A stretch of 64,000 nt of DNA from Mesorhizobium xinjiangense (GTDB taxonomy: Bacteria > Pseudomonadota > Alphaproteobacteria > Rhizobiales > Rhizobiaceae), in NCBI RefSeq assembly GCF_009749525.1, contig NZ_WOAC01000001.1:372001-436000 (forward strand). The letters are read 5' to 3'. Below the pieces are notes generated by a model. It was not told where the DNA came from. It made no database searches and saw nothing but the letters and a program-made list of their open reading frames with translations. This document shows, piece after piece, positions 1-8,828 of the stretch. Every line of letters begins with the position of its first letter. The stretch's first letter is position 1. Position numbers and translations under genes: made by a program.

Positions 1-1316
1 TTGAAGATCTGGACGAGCTGCACATGCGGTGGCGCAATTCCCTTCAGATAATAGGCCGACATGGCCATGGGCGGTGTCAGGAACGAGGTTTGCAGGTTGA
101 GCGCGATCAGGATGCCGAAGAATAGCGGGTCGATGCCGAAATGCGGCAGCAGCGGCAGGAAGATCGGCACGAAGATGATGATGATCTCCGACCATTCGAG
201 CGGCCAGCCGAGCAGGAAGATGATGAGCTGTGCCAGCAGCAGGAACTGCAGCGGCGTCATGTCGAGGCCGACGACGAAATCGGAGATGAGCTGCTCGCCG
301 CCGAGATAGGAAAAGACCGAGGCGAAGGTCCAGGAGCCGACGAAGAGCCAGCACACCATGGCCGTCGTGCGCACCGTCAGATAGACCGATTCACGCAGGC
401 GCTGCCAGGTAAGCGCGCGGTAGGCCATCGCCAGGATCAGGCCCCCGCCGGCCCCCACGGCGGCGGCTTCCGAGGGCGTGGCGAGACCGAAAAGGATCGC
501 GCCGAGGACGGAGAGGATCAGGACGGCGAGCGGGAAAAAGGAGGTCAGGAGCAGGAACAGCAGCCGGCCGAGAGGCACTTCCTGGCCTCTCATGTCCGGC
601 CGTGGCGCCACTGTGGGCTGCAGCGTGGCCCGGACGATGATGTAGACGAGGTAGAGCCCCGCCAGGAGCAGGCCCGGAAACAGGGCCCCGGCATAGAGCC
701 TGACGATCGAGACACCCGACGTTGCGGCATAGACGATGAGCATGATCGACGGCGGGATCAAGATGCCGAGCGTTCCGCCGGCGCAGATGACGCCGGAAGC
801 GAAGCTCGTATCGTAGCGCGCCTTCAGCATCGCCGGGAAGGCAAGCAGGCCCATCAGCGTGACCACCGCGCCGACGATGCCTGTGGCGGTGGCGAACAGC
901 GCGCAGGTGATCAGTGCGGCGACGGCCATCGAGCCCGGTACCCGCCGCGCGGCGATGCTGAGCGTGGAGAACAGGCGGTCGACGATGTTGGCGCGTTCGA
1001 CGATGTAGCCCATGAACAGGAAGAGCGGCACGGCCGTCAGCACGTCGTTGGCCATGACCGAATAGGTCTGGTTGACGAAGAGATCGAAGACGCGGTTGTT
1101 GAAGAAGCCGGCCACCCAGCTTTCGGCGAGCGTCCAGGCATCCGCCCCCTGTTCGACCGCCCGGTAATAGTCGCGCCACATGCGCGCGGGGTCGAAATAG
1201 GCGTAGTAGCCGAAGGTTATGCCCAGTGCCATCAGCGTGAAGGCGATGGGAAAGCCGAACATGATGACGGCGATGAAGATGCCGAGCATGGCGACGGCGA
1301 TCTGCGGGTCGGTCAT
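1..1316 (-). CDS. dctM: TRAP transporter large permease DctM (3' end cut by window edge)
   Basis: Large membrane subunit of a tripartite ATP-independent periplasmic (TRAP) transporter, the ion-coupled channel component. The reading frame starts at an ATG that overlaps the dctQ stop codon (ATGA arrangement) and stays open for about 438 codons to the left edge of the window, so the C-terminus is missing. The translation is a chain of hydrophobic segments and contains the family signature GGTLGILIPPSIMLIVYAA about 170 residues in. It follows dctP and dctQ in the same direction, giving the usual P-Q-M order. Substrate cannot be told from the permease. The family assignment is secure. Confidence 0.95.
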   Translation of the reverse strand, partial: MTDPQIAVAMLGIFIAVIMFGFPIAFTLMALGITFGYYAYFDPARMWRDYYRAVEQGADAWTLAESWVAGFFNNRVFDLFVNQTYSVMANDVLTAVPLFLFMGYIVERANIVDRLFSTLSIAARRVPGSMAVAALITCALFATATGIVGAVVTLMGLLAFPAMLKARYDTSFASGVICAGGTLGILIPPSIMLIVYAATSGVSIVRLYAGALFPGLLLAGLYLVYIIVRATLQPTVAPRPDMRGQEVPLGRLLFLLLTSFFPLAVLILSVLGAILFGLATPSEAAAVGAGGGLILAMAYRALTWQRLRESVYLTVRTTAMVCWLFVGSWTFASVFSYLGGEQLISDFVVGLDMTPLQFLLLAQLIIFLLGWPLEWSEIIIIFVPIFLPLLPHFGIDPLFFGILIALNLQTSFLTPPMAMSAYYLKGIAPPHVQLVQIF

Positions 1317-1912
1317 GAACGGTCTCCGTCGGCGTCTGTGCCCGCCGCATGTTGTGCGCCTTCCTGCAGAAGGATGGTCTCCATCTCCTCCACATCTTCC
1401 TCGTGGCGCGGCCATTCGCCGGTGCGGATGGTGACGACGCAGCGCAGGACCTGCGCGACGCCCTGGATGACGAGAAGGATCCCGGCGGCCACGATGACCG
1501 ACTTGAACTGGTAGATCGGAATGCTGGCCGGGCTCATCGTGCTAACTTCGAGATAGCTCCATGAGCGGCCCGCATAGCGCCAGCCGGAAATCACCAGCGC
1601 CAGGACGCCCGGGAAGAAGAAGATGAGATAAAGGACCAGTTCCACCCTGGCCTGCGTCGCCGGTTTCCACAAACGGTAGATGAAGTCGCCGCGCACATGG
1701 CCGTTGCGCGACAAGGTGTAGGCGCCACCCATCATGAACAATGTGCCATACATGATGTAGCTGACGTCGAAGGCCCAGGCCGTCGGGGCGTTGAGGACGT
1801 AGCGCACGAAGACTTCGTAGCCGACGCCCAGCGTCATCACCATGATGCACCAGGCGAAAGCCTTGCCGAACCAGGCCGAGATGCGGTCGGCAAGACGGAT
1901 ATAGCGGATCAT
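1313..1912 (-). CDS. dctQ: TRAP transporter small permease DctQ
   Basis: Small membrane subunit of the TRAP transporter, 199 residues with four predicted membrane segments; it bridges the DctM channel and the periplasmic binding protein. The start chosen is the ATG giving MIRYIRLADRIS, which begins like other DctQ proteins; an in-frame extension upstream runs through a repeat and is not protein-like. The gene overlaps dctM by four bases, so the two are translationally coupled. The C-terminus after residue 175 is acidic and cytoplasmic. Substrate unknown. Confidence 0.93.
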   Translation of the reverse strand: MIRYIRLADRISAWFGKAFAWCIMVMTLGVGYEVFVRYVLNAPTAWAFDVSYIMYGTLFMMGGAYTLSRNGHVRGDFIYRLWKPATQARVELVLYLIFFFPGVLALVISGWRYAGRSWSYLEVSTMSPASIPIYQFKSVIVAAGILLVIQGVAQVLRCVVTIRTGEWPRHEEDVEEMETILLQEGAQHAAGTDADGDRS

Positions 1913-1931
1913 GAGGCTCCCCGCCCGGCTG

Positions 1932-1979
1932 GAGCAATTCCAGGAGAAGTGAAAACCCGTTCTCCGTCCGGAATTGCTC
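1932..1979. repeat. Palindromic intergenic repeat (48 bp)
   Basis: Outer arms GAGCAATTCC and GGAATTGCTC pair perfectly over 10 bp; inner arms GGAGAA and TTCTCC pair over 6 bp around a short loop. It sits in the gap between dctP and dctQ. A truncated relative of the left arm is at 54382-54416. This type of short palindromic unit is widespread between genes in Hyphomicrobiales; naming the exact family would need a genome-wide comparison. Confidence 0.75.
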
Positions 1980-2038
1980 GAAAGCAAAGTGTTGGGTTGA
2001 TGTATCGATCCGGCGAAGCGACGAACCGATCCAAAAGC

Positions 2039-2070
2039 GGTCCGGCAGCTCGAATGCTGGCCGCCGGACC
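2039..2070 (-). terminator. Hairpin between dctP and dctQ, possible attenuator
   Basis: Arms GGTCCGGC and GCCGGACC (8 bp) plus an inner AGC/GCT pair form a stable hairpin just downstream of the dctP stop. On the minus strand the hairpin is followed by GCTTTTGG, a weak T-run. Such a structure could lower expression of dctQM relative to dctP, which is common where a binding protein is needed in excess. This is inference; it may equally be part of the neighbouring repeat. Confidence 0.4.
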
Positions 2071-2096
2071 GGATCTGCACAACTGCGTGGCGTCGA

Positions 2097-3221
2097 TCAA
2101 AGCTTCAGCGTGTCCGGGAAATAGTGATCGTAGGCCAGCGCAAGGTCGGGCGAATTCATCAGCTCGTAGAAGACGACGCGTTCGACCCAGGCACGCTGGC
2201 TGTCCAGCACGCGCTTCATGTATTCGTCTTCCTCGAGCGTCGGGATCAGCTCGTCCCAGGCCTGGAGCTGGACGTCGAGCACCTCCTTCGGCGTGCGGTG
2301 GACGCTCACGCCATGCTCCTTCTGCAGCGCCTGCAGGTCGGCGGAGTAGTTGTCGAGCGCGATCGCCGTATTGGCCGTGCTTGCGGCTTCGACGCCATAT
2401 TCCAGGATTGCCTTCAGGTCGTCGTCGAGCCCGTCGAAGAAGTCCTTGTTGAACAGGAACTCGAAGGATTCGCTCGCCTGGTGGTAGGACGACAGCATGT
2501 AGTTCTTGGCCACGTCCTGGGCGCCGAAGCGCATGTCGGAGGACGGGTTGTTGAACTCGAACGCATCGATGACGCCGCGTTCCATCGCCGGGACGATCTC
2601 GCCGCCGGGAAGCTGGGCCACGCTCATGCCCATGCGCTGCATGAGGTCGGCGGCCAGGCCCACGGTGCGGTATTTCAGGCCCTCGACGTCGGCACTGCCG
2701 GTCACGGGCTGCTTGAACCAGCCGAAGGGCTGGGCCGGCATGGGGAAGCCGTAGAAGCCATAGACATCGAGGCCGAGAATGTCCTGCGTCAGCTCGCGAT
2801 AGAGATCCTTGCCGCCGCCGGCGTGGAACCAGGCAAGCATGGTCGTCGCGCTGCCGCCGAAGACCGGTCCGGTGCCGAACAAGGATGCGGCCTTGTGCTT
2901 GCCGTACCAGTAGACGGGCACCGTATGGGCGGCGTCGAGAATGCCGTCATGACAGGCATCGAGCACCTGGAAAGCGCCGACGACGGCGCCGGCGGGCAAG
3001 AGATCGAACTGGATCCGTCCGCCCGACATGCGTTCGACGCGCTCGGTGTACTGGCGCGCGAAATCCATCCAGATGTCGGAGGATGGCCAGGACGTCTGCA
3101 TCTTGATGGTGATCGGAGATTGCGCAAGCACGGCCGGCGCAGCCAGGGTTCCGGCCGCCGCGGCGCCGACGGCCGTCGAAGTGCCCAGGAACTTGCGGCG
3201 GGAAATCGCTTTGCTGGTCAT
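2097..3221 (-). CDS. dctP: TRAP transporter substrate-binding protein DctP (Tat-exported)
   Basis: Periplasmic solute receptor of the TRAP system, 374 residues. It starts with a twin-arginine signal (SRRKFLG at residues 7-13, hydrophobic stretch, AVLAQ cleavage region near 34), so it should be exported folded. A strong Shine-Dalgarno (GGGAGGAG) precedes the ATG. The mature part has the DctP fold features, including LPGGEIVPAMERGVIDAFEF near residues 195-215, the region that holds the conserved ligand-binding arginine/glutamate neighbourhood in keto-acid and lactate binders. An organic acid substrate is therefore likely but not shown. First gene of the dctPQM operon. Confidence 0.93.
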   Translation of the reverse strand: MTSKAISRRKFLGTSTAVGAAAAGTLAAPAVLAQSPITIKMQTSWPSSDIWMDFARQYTERVERMSGGRIQFDLLPAGAVVGAFQVLDACHDGILDAAHTVPVYWYGKHKAASLFGTGPVFGGSATTMLAWFHAGGGKDLYRELTQDILGLDVYGFYGFPMPAQPFGWFKQPVTGSADVEGLKYRTVGLAADLMQRMGMSVAQLPGGEIVPAMERGVIDAFEFNNPSSDMRFGAQDVAKNYMLSSYHQASESFEFLFNKDFFDGLDDDLKAILEYGVEAASTANTAIALDNYSADLQALQKEHGVSVHRTPKEVLDVQLQAWDELIPTLEEDEYMKRVLDSQRAWVERVVFYELMNSPDLALAYDHYFPDTLKL

Positions 3222-3495
3222 TTTGTAACTCCTCCCGTTTGTTTTATTGGTTTAGCTGTATAACATTAGGCATTCCGTTACGTCACGCAAGCATCTATCG
3301 GATCACGCTCGATTGAACCTTCGTCGGACGGCAGGAACTTCGAAATGGCGATTTGCAGACTGCGCAGTGGCGCGAGCCGGCGGCGCGCGTTATGACGATC
3401 AGGTTCGCCGGTGCGGCGGCCAAGAAAGGTATGTGCAAGCTTCGAATCCCGGCGCGGTCCATCAGGCGGCTGCGACGGCTGGAGGATAGGCCGAG

Positions 3496-4137
3496 ATGAA
3501 TCTTGTTCCGGATTACGCAACGATCGCGCAATTCGCCATCGCCACGTTCGTCATCGCCATAACGCCGGGGCCGGACATGACGCTGTTCGTCGGTCGGTCA
3601 TTGTCGCAAGGCCGCGCGGCAGGGCTGGCCTGCATGGCGGGCGCGATGACGGGGATCGTGGTGCATACGTCGATGGTGGCGCTCGGGCTTTCCGCCCTGA
3701 TCGTCGCTTCGCCGCAGGCCTTCCTGGCGCTCAAGATCTTCGGCGCCGGCTATCTGGTGTGGCTGGCCTGGCAGGCGGTGCGCCGCGGCTCGGCCTTTTC
3801 GCCCGACGTGGCGACGCGCCCGGCCGGATCGCTGTGGCGCAACTGGGCGACGGGGCTCGGGATCAATCTGCTCAACCCGAAGATCATCCTGTTCTTCATG
3901 ACCTTCCTGCCGCAGTTCGTGTCGGTTTCCGATCCGCACGCATCGGCGAAACTGCTTTTCCTCGGCCTGCTTTTCATCCCGCTGTCGCTGCCGGTGACGG
4001 TGCCGATGGTGCTGGCGGCGGACGGGTTTGCCGGGCTCATGAAAAAGAGCCCGAAGGTCACGCGGGTGGTGGATTACCTGTTCGCCGGCGTGTTCTCCGC
4101 CTTCGCGCTCAAGATCCTGACGGCCCAGGCGAAGTAG
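3496..4137 (+). CDS. LysE/RhtB family amino-acid exporter
   Basis: Inner-membrane exporter of 213 residues with about six membrane segments. The family hallmark TPGPDM lies at residues 24-29 and the second conserved block, INLLNPKIILFF, near 122-133. These proteins export amino acids such as homoserine, threonine or lysine by proton exchange; the substrate here is unknown. It is transcribed away from dctP. Its last 29 bases overlap the 3' end of the convergent membrane gene at 4109-4594. A second LysE family member is at 40702-41316. Confidence 0.93.
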   Translation: MNLVPDYATIAQFAIATFVIAITPGPDMTLFVGRSLSQGRAAGLACMAGAMTGIVVHTSMVALGLSALIVASPQAFLALKIFGAGYLVWLAWQAVRRGSAFSPDVATRPAGSLWRNWATGLGINLLNPKIILFFMTFLPQFVSVSDPHASAKLLFLGLLFIPLSLPVTVPMVLAADGFAGLMKKSPKVTRVVDYLFAGVFSAFALKILTAQAK

Positions 4138-4594
4138 GCGGCGGCTTGCACGCGCCGATCGAGCCGCCCGCCCCGCGTCCCGCGACGAGCCAATAGGCGA
4201 TGCCCGCCAGCAATCCGGCGGCCACGACGATCAGAAAAAAGCCCTGATCGCTGAAGGCCGGGTCGGCGCCCGGCCGCTGCCAGGCATAGGCCAGCACCGC
4301 CGCCGACACCGCACCGCCGCCGAGCGCGTGCCACAACCAGTCGCGAAGGCCGAGGATCTCCGTTGCCGCCATGACGACGATCGCCGGCAGGAAGGCATAG
4401 TAGCCGAGAAAGAGCGCCAGCACCGGCACCGAGACGACGAGGCTGGTCGAGGCGACGAAGCCGATCTCCTCGGCCGTCAGGCCGAGCACCGAGATGAAGA
4501 CAAGGTTCAGGAACAGGCTGGCCGTCAGCACGGCCGCGCCAAAGCCGACGAGCATGGCCGTCAGACGCAGGAAATGATCGAGTATGCGGCTCAC
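4109..4594 (-). CDS. Conserved membrane protein of unknown function
   Basis: A 161-residue protein starting at a GTG that overlaps the rlmN stop codon by four bases, so it is probably translated with rlmN. It has four strongly hydrophobic stretches (roughly residues 8-28, 43-65, 70-100 and 118-140) and a glycine/proline-rich tail. I do not recognise the family. Its place directly after rlmN suggests co-transcription rather than a shared function. The tail overlaps the end of the convergent lysE gene, so the last ten or so residues are constrained by both genes. Confidence 0.7.
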   Translation of the reverse strand: MSRILDHFLRLTAMLVGFGAAVLTASLFLNLVFISVLGLTAEEIGFVASTSLVVSVPVLALFLGYYAFLPAIVVMAATEILGLRDWLWHALGGGAVSAAVLAYAWQRPGADPAFSDQGFFLIVVAAGLLAGIAYWLVAGRGAGGSIGACKPPPTSPGPSGS

Positions 4595-5826
4595 GCCTCG
4601 CCGTGGCCCGCGATCATCATGGATTCCAGCGCCAGGCGCTCGGATTTGCGCAGGCGCTGCGATTGCGATTTCAACTGGCCGCAGGCGGCAAGGATGTCGC
4701 GGCCGCGCGGGGTGCGGATCGGCGAGGCATAGCCGGCCCGGTTGACGACATCGGCGAACTTCTCGATCGTTTCCCAGTCGGAGCACTGGTAGTTGCTGCC
4801 CGGCCAGGGATTGAACGGAATGAGGTTGATCTTGGCCGGAATGCCCCTGAGCAGACGCACCAGCTCGCGCGCGTCGGCCAGCGAATCGTTGACGTCCTTC
4901 AACATCACATATTCGAAGGTGATCCGTCTGGCATTGGAGATGCCTGGATAGTGCCGGCAGGCGTCCAGCAATTCTTCCAGCGGATACTTCTTGTTGATCG
5001 GCACGAGCATGTCGCGCACATCGTCGTTCACGGCGTGCAGCGAGATGGCCAGCATGACGCCGATCTCGGCGCCGGTGCGGTCGATCTCCGGCACCACGCC
5101 GGACGTCGACAGCGTGATGCGCCGCTTCGACAGCGACAGCCCGTCGCCGTCCGACGCAATCAGCAGCGCCTTCTTCACATTGTCGAAATTGTAGAGCGGT
5201 TCGCCCATTCCCATCATCACGATATTGGAGACCTTGCGGCCTTCCTCCGGAACGATGGCGCCGGCCGGCGTGTCGCGGTCGGGAAAGTCGCCGAGCCGGT
5301 CGCGTGCCGTGAGCAATTGGGCGAGGATTTCTTCCGCTGTCAGGTTGCGCACCAGCTTTTGCGTGCCGGTGTGGCAGAAGGAGCAGGTGAGCGTGCAGCC
5401 GACCTGGGAGGAGATGCACAGCGTGCCGCGGCCCTCTTCGGGAATGTAGACGGTCTCGATCTCGACAGGACGGCCGGCGCCGCGCGGCGGAAAGCGGAAC
5501 AGCCATTTGCGCGTGCCGTCGGCCGAAATCTGTTCGTCGACGATCTCCGGGCGGGCTATGGCGAATTGCTTGTCGAGTTCTGCACGCAGATCTTTGGAGA
5601 TGTTGAACATCTCGGAGAAATCGGAGACGCCGCGCACATAAAGCCAGTGCCAGAGCTGGCTGGCGCGCATCTTCGCCTGGCGCTCGGGCACGACATTCGC
5701 CGCCACCAGCGTTTCGGCAAGCTCGGCGCGGGTCAGGCCGACGAGCGAGGGCTTCTCGGGGACGGAAACGCGGGCGGCAAGGGCTGCGCGCGTGTCTGCG
5801 GATGTGATGTCGAAACTGAGTGCCAT
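4591..5826 (-). CDS. rlmN: RlmN, dual-specificity 23S rRNA/tRNA adenine-C2 methyltransferase
   Basis: Radical-SAM enzyme that methylates C2 of A2503 in 23S rRNA and A37 in some tRNAs. Length 411 residues, normal for rhizobial RlmN. The 4Fe-4S ligands C144, C148 and C151 are in the CxxxCxxC block ([12 protein letters not shown]), followed by [14 protein letters not shown], the SAM-binding GEP motif. The C-terminal part carries STSGVVP and the conserved [10 protein letters not shown]. The start MALSFDI was chosen because upstream in-frame codons are not protein-like. It diverges from the tetR gene. Confidence 0.95.
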   Translation of the reverse strand: MALSFDITSADTRAALAARVSVPEKPSLVGLTRAELAETLVAANVVPERQAKMRASQLWHWLYVRGVSDFSEMFNISKDLRAELDKQFAIARPEIVDEQISADGTRKWLFRFPPRGAGRPVEIETVYIPEEGRGTLCISSQVGCTLTCSFCHTGTQKLVRNLTAEEILAQLLTARDRLGDFPDRDTPAGAIVPEEGRKVSNIVMMGMGEPLYNFDNVKKALLIASDGDGLSLSKRRITLSTSGVVPEIDRTGAEIGVMLAISLHAVNDDVRDMLVPINKKYPLEELLDACRHYPGISNARRITFEYVMLKDVNDSLADARELVRLLRGIPAKINLIPFNPWPGSNYQCSDWETIEKFADVVNRAGYASPIRTPRGRDILAACGQLKSQSQRLRKSERLALESMMIAGHGEA

Positions 5827-5992
5827 GATGTCGGAAGATAGGATCGGCCGCGGCCGGTTGCCAGATTGACGCGGCTCATAGCAGAAAGTGGCGGCGGCGT
5901 CACGTCTTGGCATACGCAAACCGTGACGGATCATTTGTGATAATTGATAGGCCTTATCCAGAGAATTCTTATTCGGGGCATTCGCTTTCCCG

Positions 5993-6676
5993 GTGCGGGC
6001 GATATATTTCAGCGACGCTTGTGCGCCTGGCACGGGCCAATCGGAAGAAGACAAACGCACAGGCCGCATCTTGGCACGACCGAAGACCGACACCCATGCC
6101 GTGCGCAAGCGGCTTCTCGAAGCGACGGAACGCCTGCTCAAGGCGCATGGACCCAAGCGGATCACCGTGTCGGACGTGGCGGCCGCCTGCGGCATGTCGC
6201 AGTCGAACGCCTATCGGTTCTTCGCCAGCAAGCAGGCGCTTCTGGAGGCGGTGGGCGAGCGATGGTTCGCGGCCATCGAGCAGGAACTGGCGGCGATTGC
6301 CGCCTCGCAGGAGCCGCCGGCCGAGCAGCTTGTGCGCTTCGTGGTGCGGCAATACGAGCTCAAGCGGGCGCGCTATGCGGAGGATCCGGAGCTCTTCCGC
6401 TCCTATCTCGAGCTTGATCAGGCCGAAATGGGCGTCGTGCAGCGCCATCTCAACCGGCTGCATGCCCAGCTCGAGGCGATCGTGCAGCGATGCGGCGAGC
6501 ACCATCTTCTTGGCGGCCGCGATCCGGGCGAGGCGGCCGCGCTGGTCGAGGCGGTGACCATTCGCTTCCGCGATCCCGGCCTCATCATGCAGCACTTCGA
6601 GGCCGATTCGGTACGGCGCGCCGCCGAAGCCGCCGGCCTGATCCTGGCCGGTCTGGCGCATCTGCGGGAACGTTGA
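5993..6676 (+). CDS. TetR family transcriptional regulator
   Basis: DNA-binding regulator of 227 residues as called from a GTG; an alternative TTG start at 6071 would give 201 residues and begin just before the helical domain, and neither has a strong ribosome site. The N-terminal helix-turn-helix is clear ([20 protein letters not shown] at about 57-76), followed by an all-helical ligand/dimer domain with a TetR_C-like layout. It lies between divergent rlmN and convergent IalB, so it has no obvious target operon; self-control is the default expectation. Ligand unknown. Confidence 0.88.
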   Translation: MRAIYFSDACAPGTGQSEEDKRTGRILARPKTDTHAVRKRLLEATERLLKAHGPKRITVSDVAAACGMSQSNAYRFFASKQALLEAVGERWFAAIEQELAAIAASQEPPAEQLVRFVVRQYELKRARYAEDPELFRSYLELDQAEMGVVQRHLNRLHAQLEAIVQRCGEHHLLGGRDPGEAAALVEAVTIRFRDPGLIMQHFEADSVRRAAEAAGLILAGLAHLRER

Positions 6677-6693
6677 TCGCCGGGAAGCGCCGC

Positions 6694-7191
6694 CTACTTG
6701 CAGGCAGCGATCGAATCCAGAGCGGCGGAGATGCCGCGCAGCGAGAACGAGTATTGCGTCGGGTTGCCGCGGCCGGAGGTCGCGTTGACGGTCATGTCGG
6801 CGCCGGACTTCATGGCGGCGACGAGTTGCGGTTCTTCCGCTGCGTTTTCCAGCCAGGCCGACTTGCCCTTGGTGAACAGGGTGAACGTGCGGTCTCCGAC
6901 CTTCACCGACACCTTGTCGCGCAGATCGTAGGCGGCGATGAACTGGGGCTCGTAGGCGACGTTCTGGCCCGGCTTCTGGCTGACGAAGAAGAAAATGTCG
7001 CCATGGTCGAGACTGGCGGGCTGCTTGTCGGTCGGGACCGACAGGACATAGCAGACCTTTCCGCTGTCGGACTGGTAGGAATAAGTTCCCCACGCATTGT
7101 ACTGGCCGACCTTCGTCGCCGATTGGGCCAAGGCCGGACCCGCAACCGCGATGGCCATCACGCCGGCAAGGATCCATTTGAATGCACGCAT
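6694..7191 (-). CDS. ialB: Invasion-associated locus B (IalB) family exported protein
   Basis: Secreted protein of 165 residues with a Sec signal peptide (cleavage after ALAQ near residue 23). The mature sequence, with the conserved block CYVLSVPTDKQPA and FFVSQKPG, is typical of the IalB family, first described in Bartonella invasion of red cells but widespread in non-pathogenic Hyphomicrobiales, where its role is unclear. IalB genes often sit near rlmN in this order; here a tetR gene lies between. A ribosome site (GGAAACGGAA) precedes the ATG. Confidence 0.88.
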   Translation of the reverse strand: MRAFKWILAGVMAIAVAGPALAQSATKVGQYNAWGTYSYQSDSGKVCYVLSVPTDKQPASLDHGDIFFFVSQKPGQNVAYEPQFIAAYDLRDKVSVKVGDRTFTLFTKGKSAWLENAAEEPQLVAAMKSGADMTVNATSGRGNPTQYSFSLRGISAALDSIAACK

Positions 7192-7440
7192 ATCGGTTCC
7201 GTTTCCCTATATCTTCCTGATCAACGGATGAGAGTGGCGGCCCGCAGGCCGAGTTCCCTTCATTTTGAATTAATCGGGGTTACGAAAGGATGAATCGCGC
7301 CCCACTCACCGCCTCTGCCCTGCCGAATTTTCGCGCTTGGCGCAAGTGATGCGAAACGGCGGAATTCGACATTGCTGTAAAAAAGCGTGATACGCAGGAA
7401 AACGGCGAGAGTGTGTCACCGCCCGGACGCCGGCTGCCGT

Positions 7441-7821
7441 TCAATTGGAGTCTTCGAAAAAGCTCTTGGCGGCCTGTCTGTGCGCCGGCGTGATGTGAGA
7501 GCGGATGGCGGTGATCGCCGCCGTCAGGACGGCGAGGTCGTCGGTAAAGCCGAAGCCGATGACGAAATCGGGGATCCAGTCGAGCGGCAGGACGAAATAG
7601 GCGAGCGCGGCGAGCAGTACGCCACGCACGCGCGGCGGCGTACGCTCGTCGAGCGCGCAGAAATAGGCCGCCACCACCTCGTCCATGAAGGGAATGTGGC
7701 GCGCCGCGCGCCGCGCCGTATGCCAGAAGCGCCGCCGCACGCGCTCCTCGCGATGCGACTCCTCCTCGGGGCCGACCGGCTCCAGGATCTCGCCGATCTT
7801 GACGTCATCGAATGCGCTCAT
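7441..7821 (-). CDS. DUF1232 (YkvA family) membrane protein
   Basis: A 126-residue protein with one central DUF1232 block, AYFVLPLDWIPDFVIGFGF followed by TDDLAVL (about residues 73-98). The family is small, probably membrane-associated, and of unknown biochemical role. The N-terminal third is charged and cytoplasmic-like. It is followed, in the same direction, by nothing obvious and preceded 39 bases upstream by phhB, with which it may form a two-gene unit. Confidence 0.85.
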   Translation of the reverse strand: MSAFDDVKIGEILEPVGPEEESHREERVRRRFWHTARRAARHIPFMDEVVAAYFCALDERTPPRVRGVLLAALAYFVLPLDWIPDFVIGFGFTDDLAVLTAAITAIRSHITPAHRQAAKSFFEDSN

Positions 7822-7860
7822 GCCAGGAATGTGGGTTCGTCGGCCGGCCGGCGCAAGATT

Positions 7861-8160
7861 TCAGCCGGCGATCTTGTCCATCCGGCGCGCCAGCTCGAAG
7901 TCGAGCTCCGTCAATCCGCCTGCATCATGGCTCGACAATGTCACCTCGACGGTCCTGTAGACGTTCAGCCATTCGGGATGGTGATCGAGCTTCTCCGCCG
8001 CCAGCGCGCAGCGGGCCATGAAGCCGAACGCCTCGCTGAAATTGCGGAAGGTGAATGTCTTGGTGATCGCCTCGCGACCGTCCTCGTGCTCCCAGCCGTC
8101 AAGGCCGGCCAATGCCTCGGCGATCGCCGCGTCGTCCAACTTTTCTCGCGTCATCGTCAT
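7861..8160 (-). CDS. phhB: Pterin-4a-carbinolamine dehydratase
   Basis: Small enzyme of 99 residues that dehydrates 4a-hydroxytetrahydropterin, recycling the cofactor of aromatic-amino-acid hydroxylases; in many bacteria without such a hydroxylase it has another, poorly known role. The active-site pattern is present as [18 protein letters not shown] (around residues 56-73), with the paired histidines and HPxW. Start may be the first or the second nearby ATG (MTMTREK or MTREK). Its promoter region is largely made of a RIME-like repeat (8171-8283). No phenylalanine hydroxylase gene is in the window. Confidence 0.92.
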   Translation of the reverse strand: MTMTREKLDDAAIAEALAGLDGWEHEDGREAITKTFTFRNFSEAFGFMARCALAAEKLDHHPEWLNVYRTVEVTLSSHDAGGLTELDFELARRMDKIAG

Positions 8161-8170
8161 CGTCCGTGTT

Positions 8171-8283
8171 AGCGCGCGTTGGCTTCAAACGGAAACGTTT
8201 GAAGCGAAGATATGCGCGCCAGATCAATATGCTGGAACATGTACCTTTCGCTCAAACAGTTCCGTTTGAGCGGGACATGTTCT
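8171..8283 (+). repeat. RIME1-like two-hairpin repeat, copy 1 (113 bp)
   Basis: Two composite hairpins. Left: GCGCGC at 8172-8177 and 8214-8219 enclose GCTTCAAACG/CGTTTGAAGC (8182-8191 and 8196-8205) around a GAAA loop. Right: GAACATGT/ACATGTTC (8235-8242 and 8275-8282) enclose CGCTCAAAC/GTTTGAGCG (8249-8257 and 8264-8272). Same-length copies are at 29826-29938 (inverted) and 56874-56986. Size and two-palindrome layout match the Rhizobium intergenic mosaic elements (RIME1, about 108 bp). This copy fills most of the 164-bp gap between divergent phhB and the phosphatase gene. Confidence 0.88.
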
Positions 8284-8324
8284 AGGAGGCCCTACTGCCC
8301 ATTGATCATAGCGCGCTGTCCTTC

Positions 8325-8828
8325 ATGGCAAACCCCTGCCGTTCCATTCTCTTCGTCTGTCTGGGCAATATCTGCCGCTCGCCGCTGGCCGAGGGTGTGT
8401 TTCGGGCCGAATGGCAGCGCATTGCCGTCGCGCCGCTGCTGGACATCGCATCGGCCGGCACGGGCGCCTGGCATGCCGGGGCGCCGCCGGACCCGCGCTC
8501 GGTAGAAATCGCGGCCGCCAACGGCATCGACATATCCGGCCAAAGGGCGCGCCGGATCGATGTGCGCGACTTCGACCGTCACGATCTCATCCTGGGCATG
8601 GACCGGACGAACGTGGAGACCCTGCGTGCCATGGCGCCGGCCGACGGCCGGGCGCAAATCCATCTGTTCATGGAATATGCACTCGGCGAGGCGCGCGAGG
8701 TGCCCGACCCCTATTATGGCGGTGCCGGCGGATTTGCGGATGTCTACCGCATGATCCGCACCGCGTCGGAGCGGTTGGCCGAAAGGTTGGCGGGCTCGTC
8801 CAGCGGCCATGCCTCCTCGATGACATAG
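8325..8828 (+). CDS. Low-molecular-weight protein-tyrosine phosphatase
   Basis: Cytosolic phosphatase of 167 residues. The catalytic P-loop CLGNICRS has nucleophile C12 and R18, and the general acid is D128 in DPYYGG, with the two tyrosines typical of the family. In bacteria such enzymes often oppose tyrosine kinases of capsule or exopolysaccharide synthesis (Wzb type), but no kinase is nearby and related stand-alone copies can be arsenate reductases or of unknown role. The last 85 bases overlap the 3' end of convergent thpR. Confidence 0.92.
   Translation: MANPCRSILFVCLGNICRSPLAEGVFRAEWQRIAVAPLLDIASAGTGAWHAGAPPDPRSVEIAAANGIDISGQRARRIDVRDFDRHDLILGMDRTNVETLRAMAPADGRAQIHLFMEYALGEAREVPDPYYGGAGGFADVYRMIRTASERLAERLAGSSSGHASSMT

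Noticed and set aside
3426-3460. A tRNA-like T-loop string (TTCGAATCC) near the lysE promoter
   Set aside because: The flanking bases do not form the T-stem, and no acceptor or anticodon stem is found on either side.
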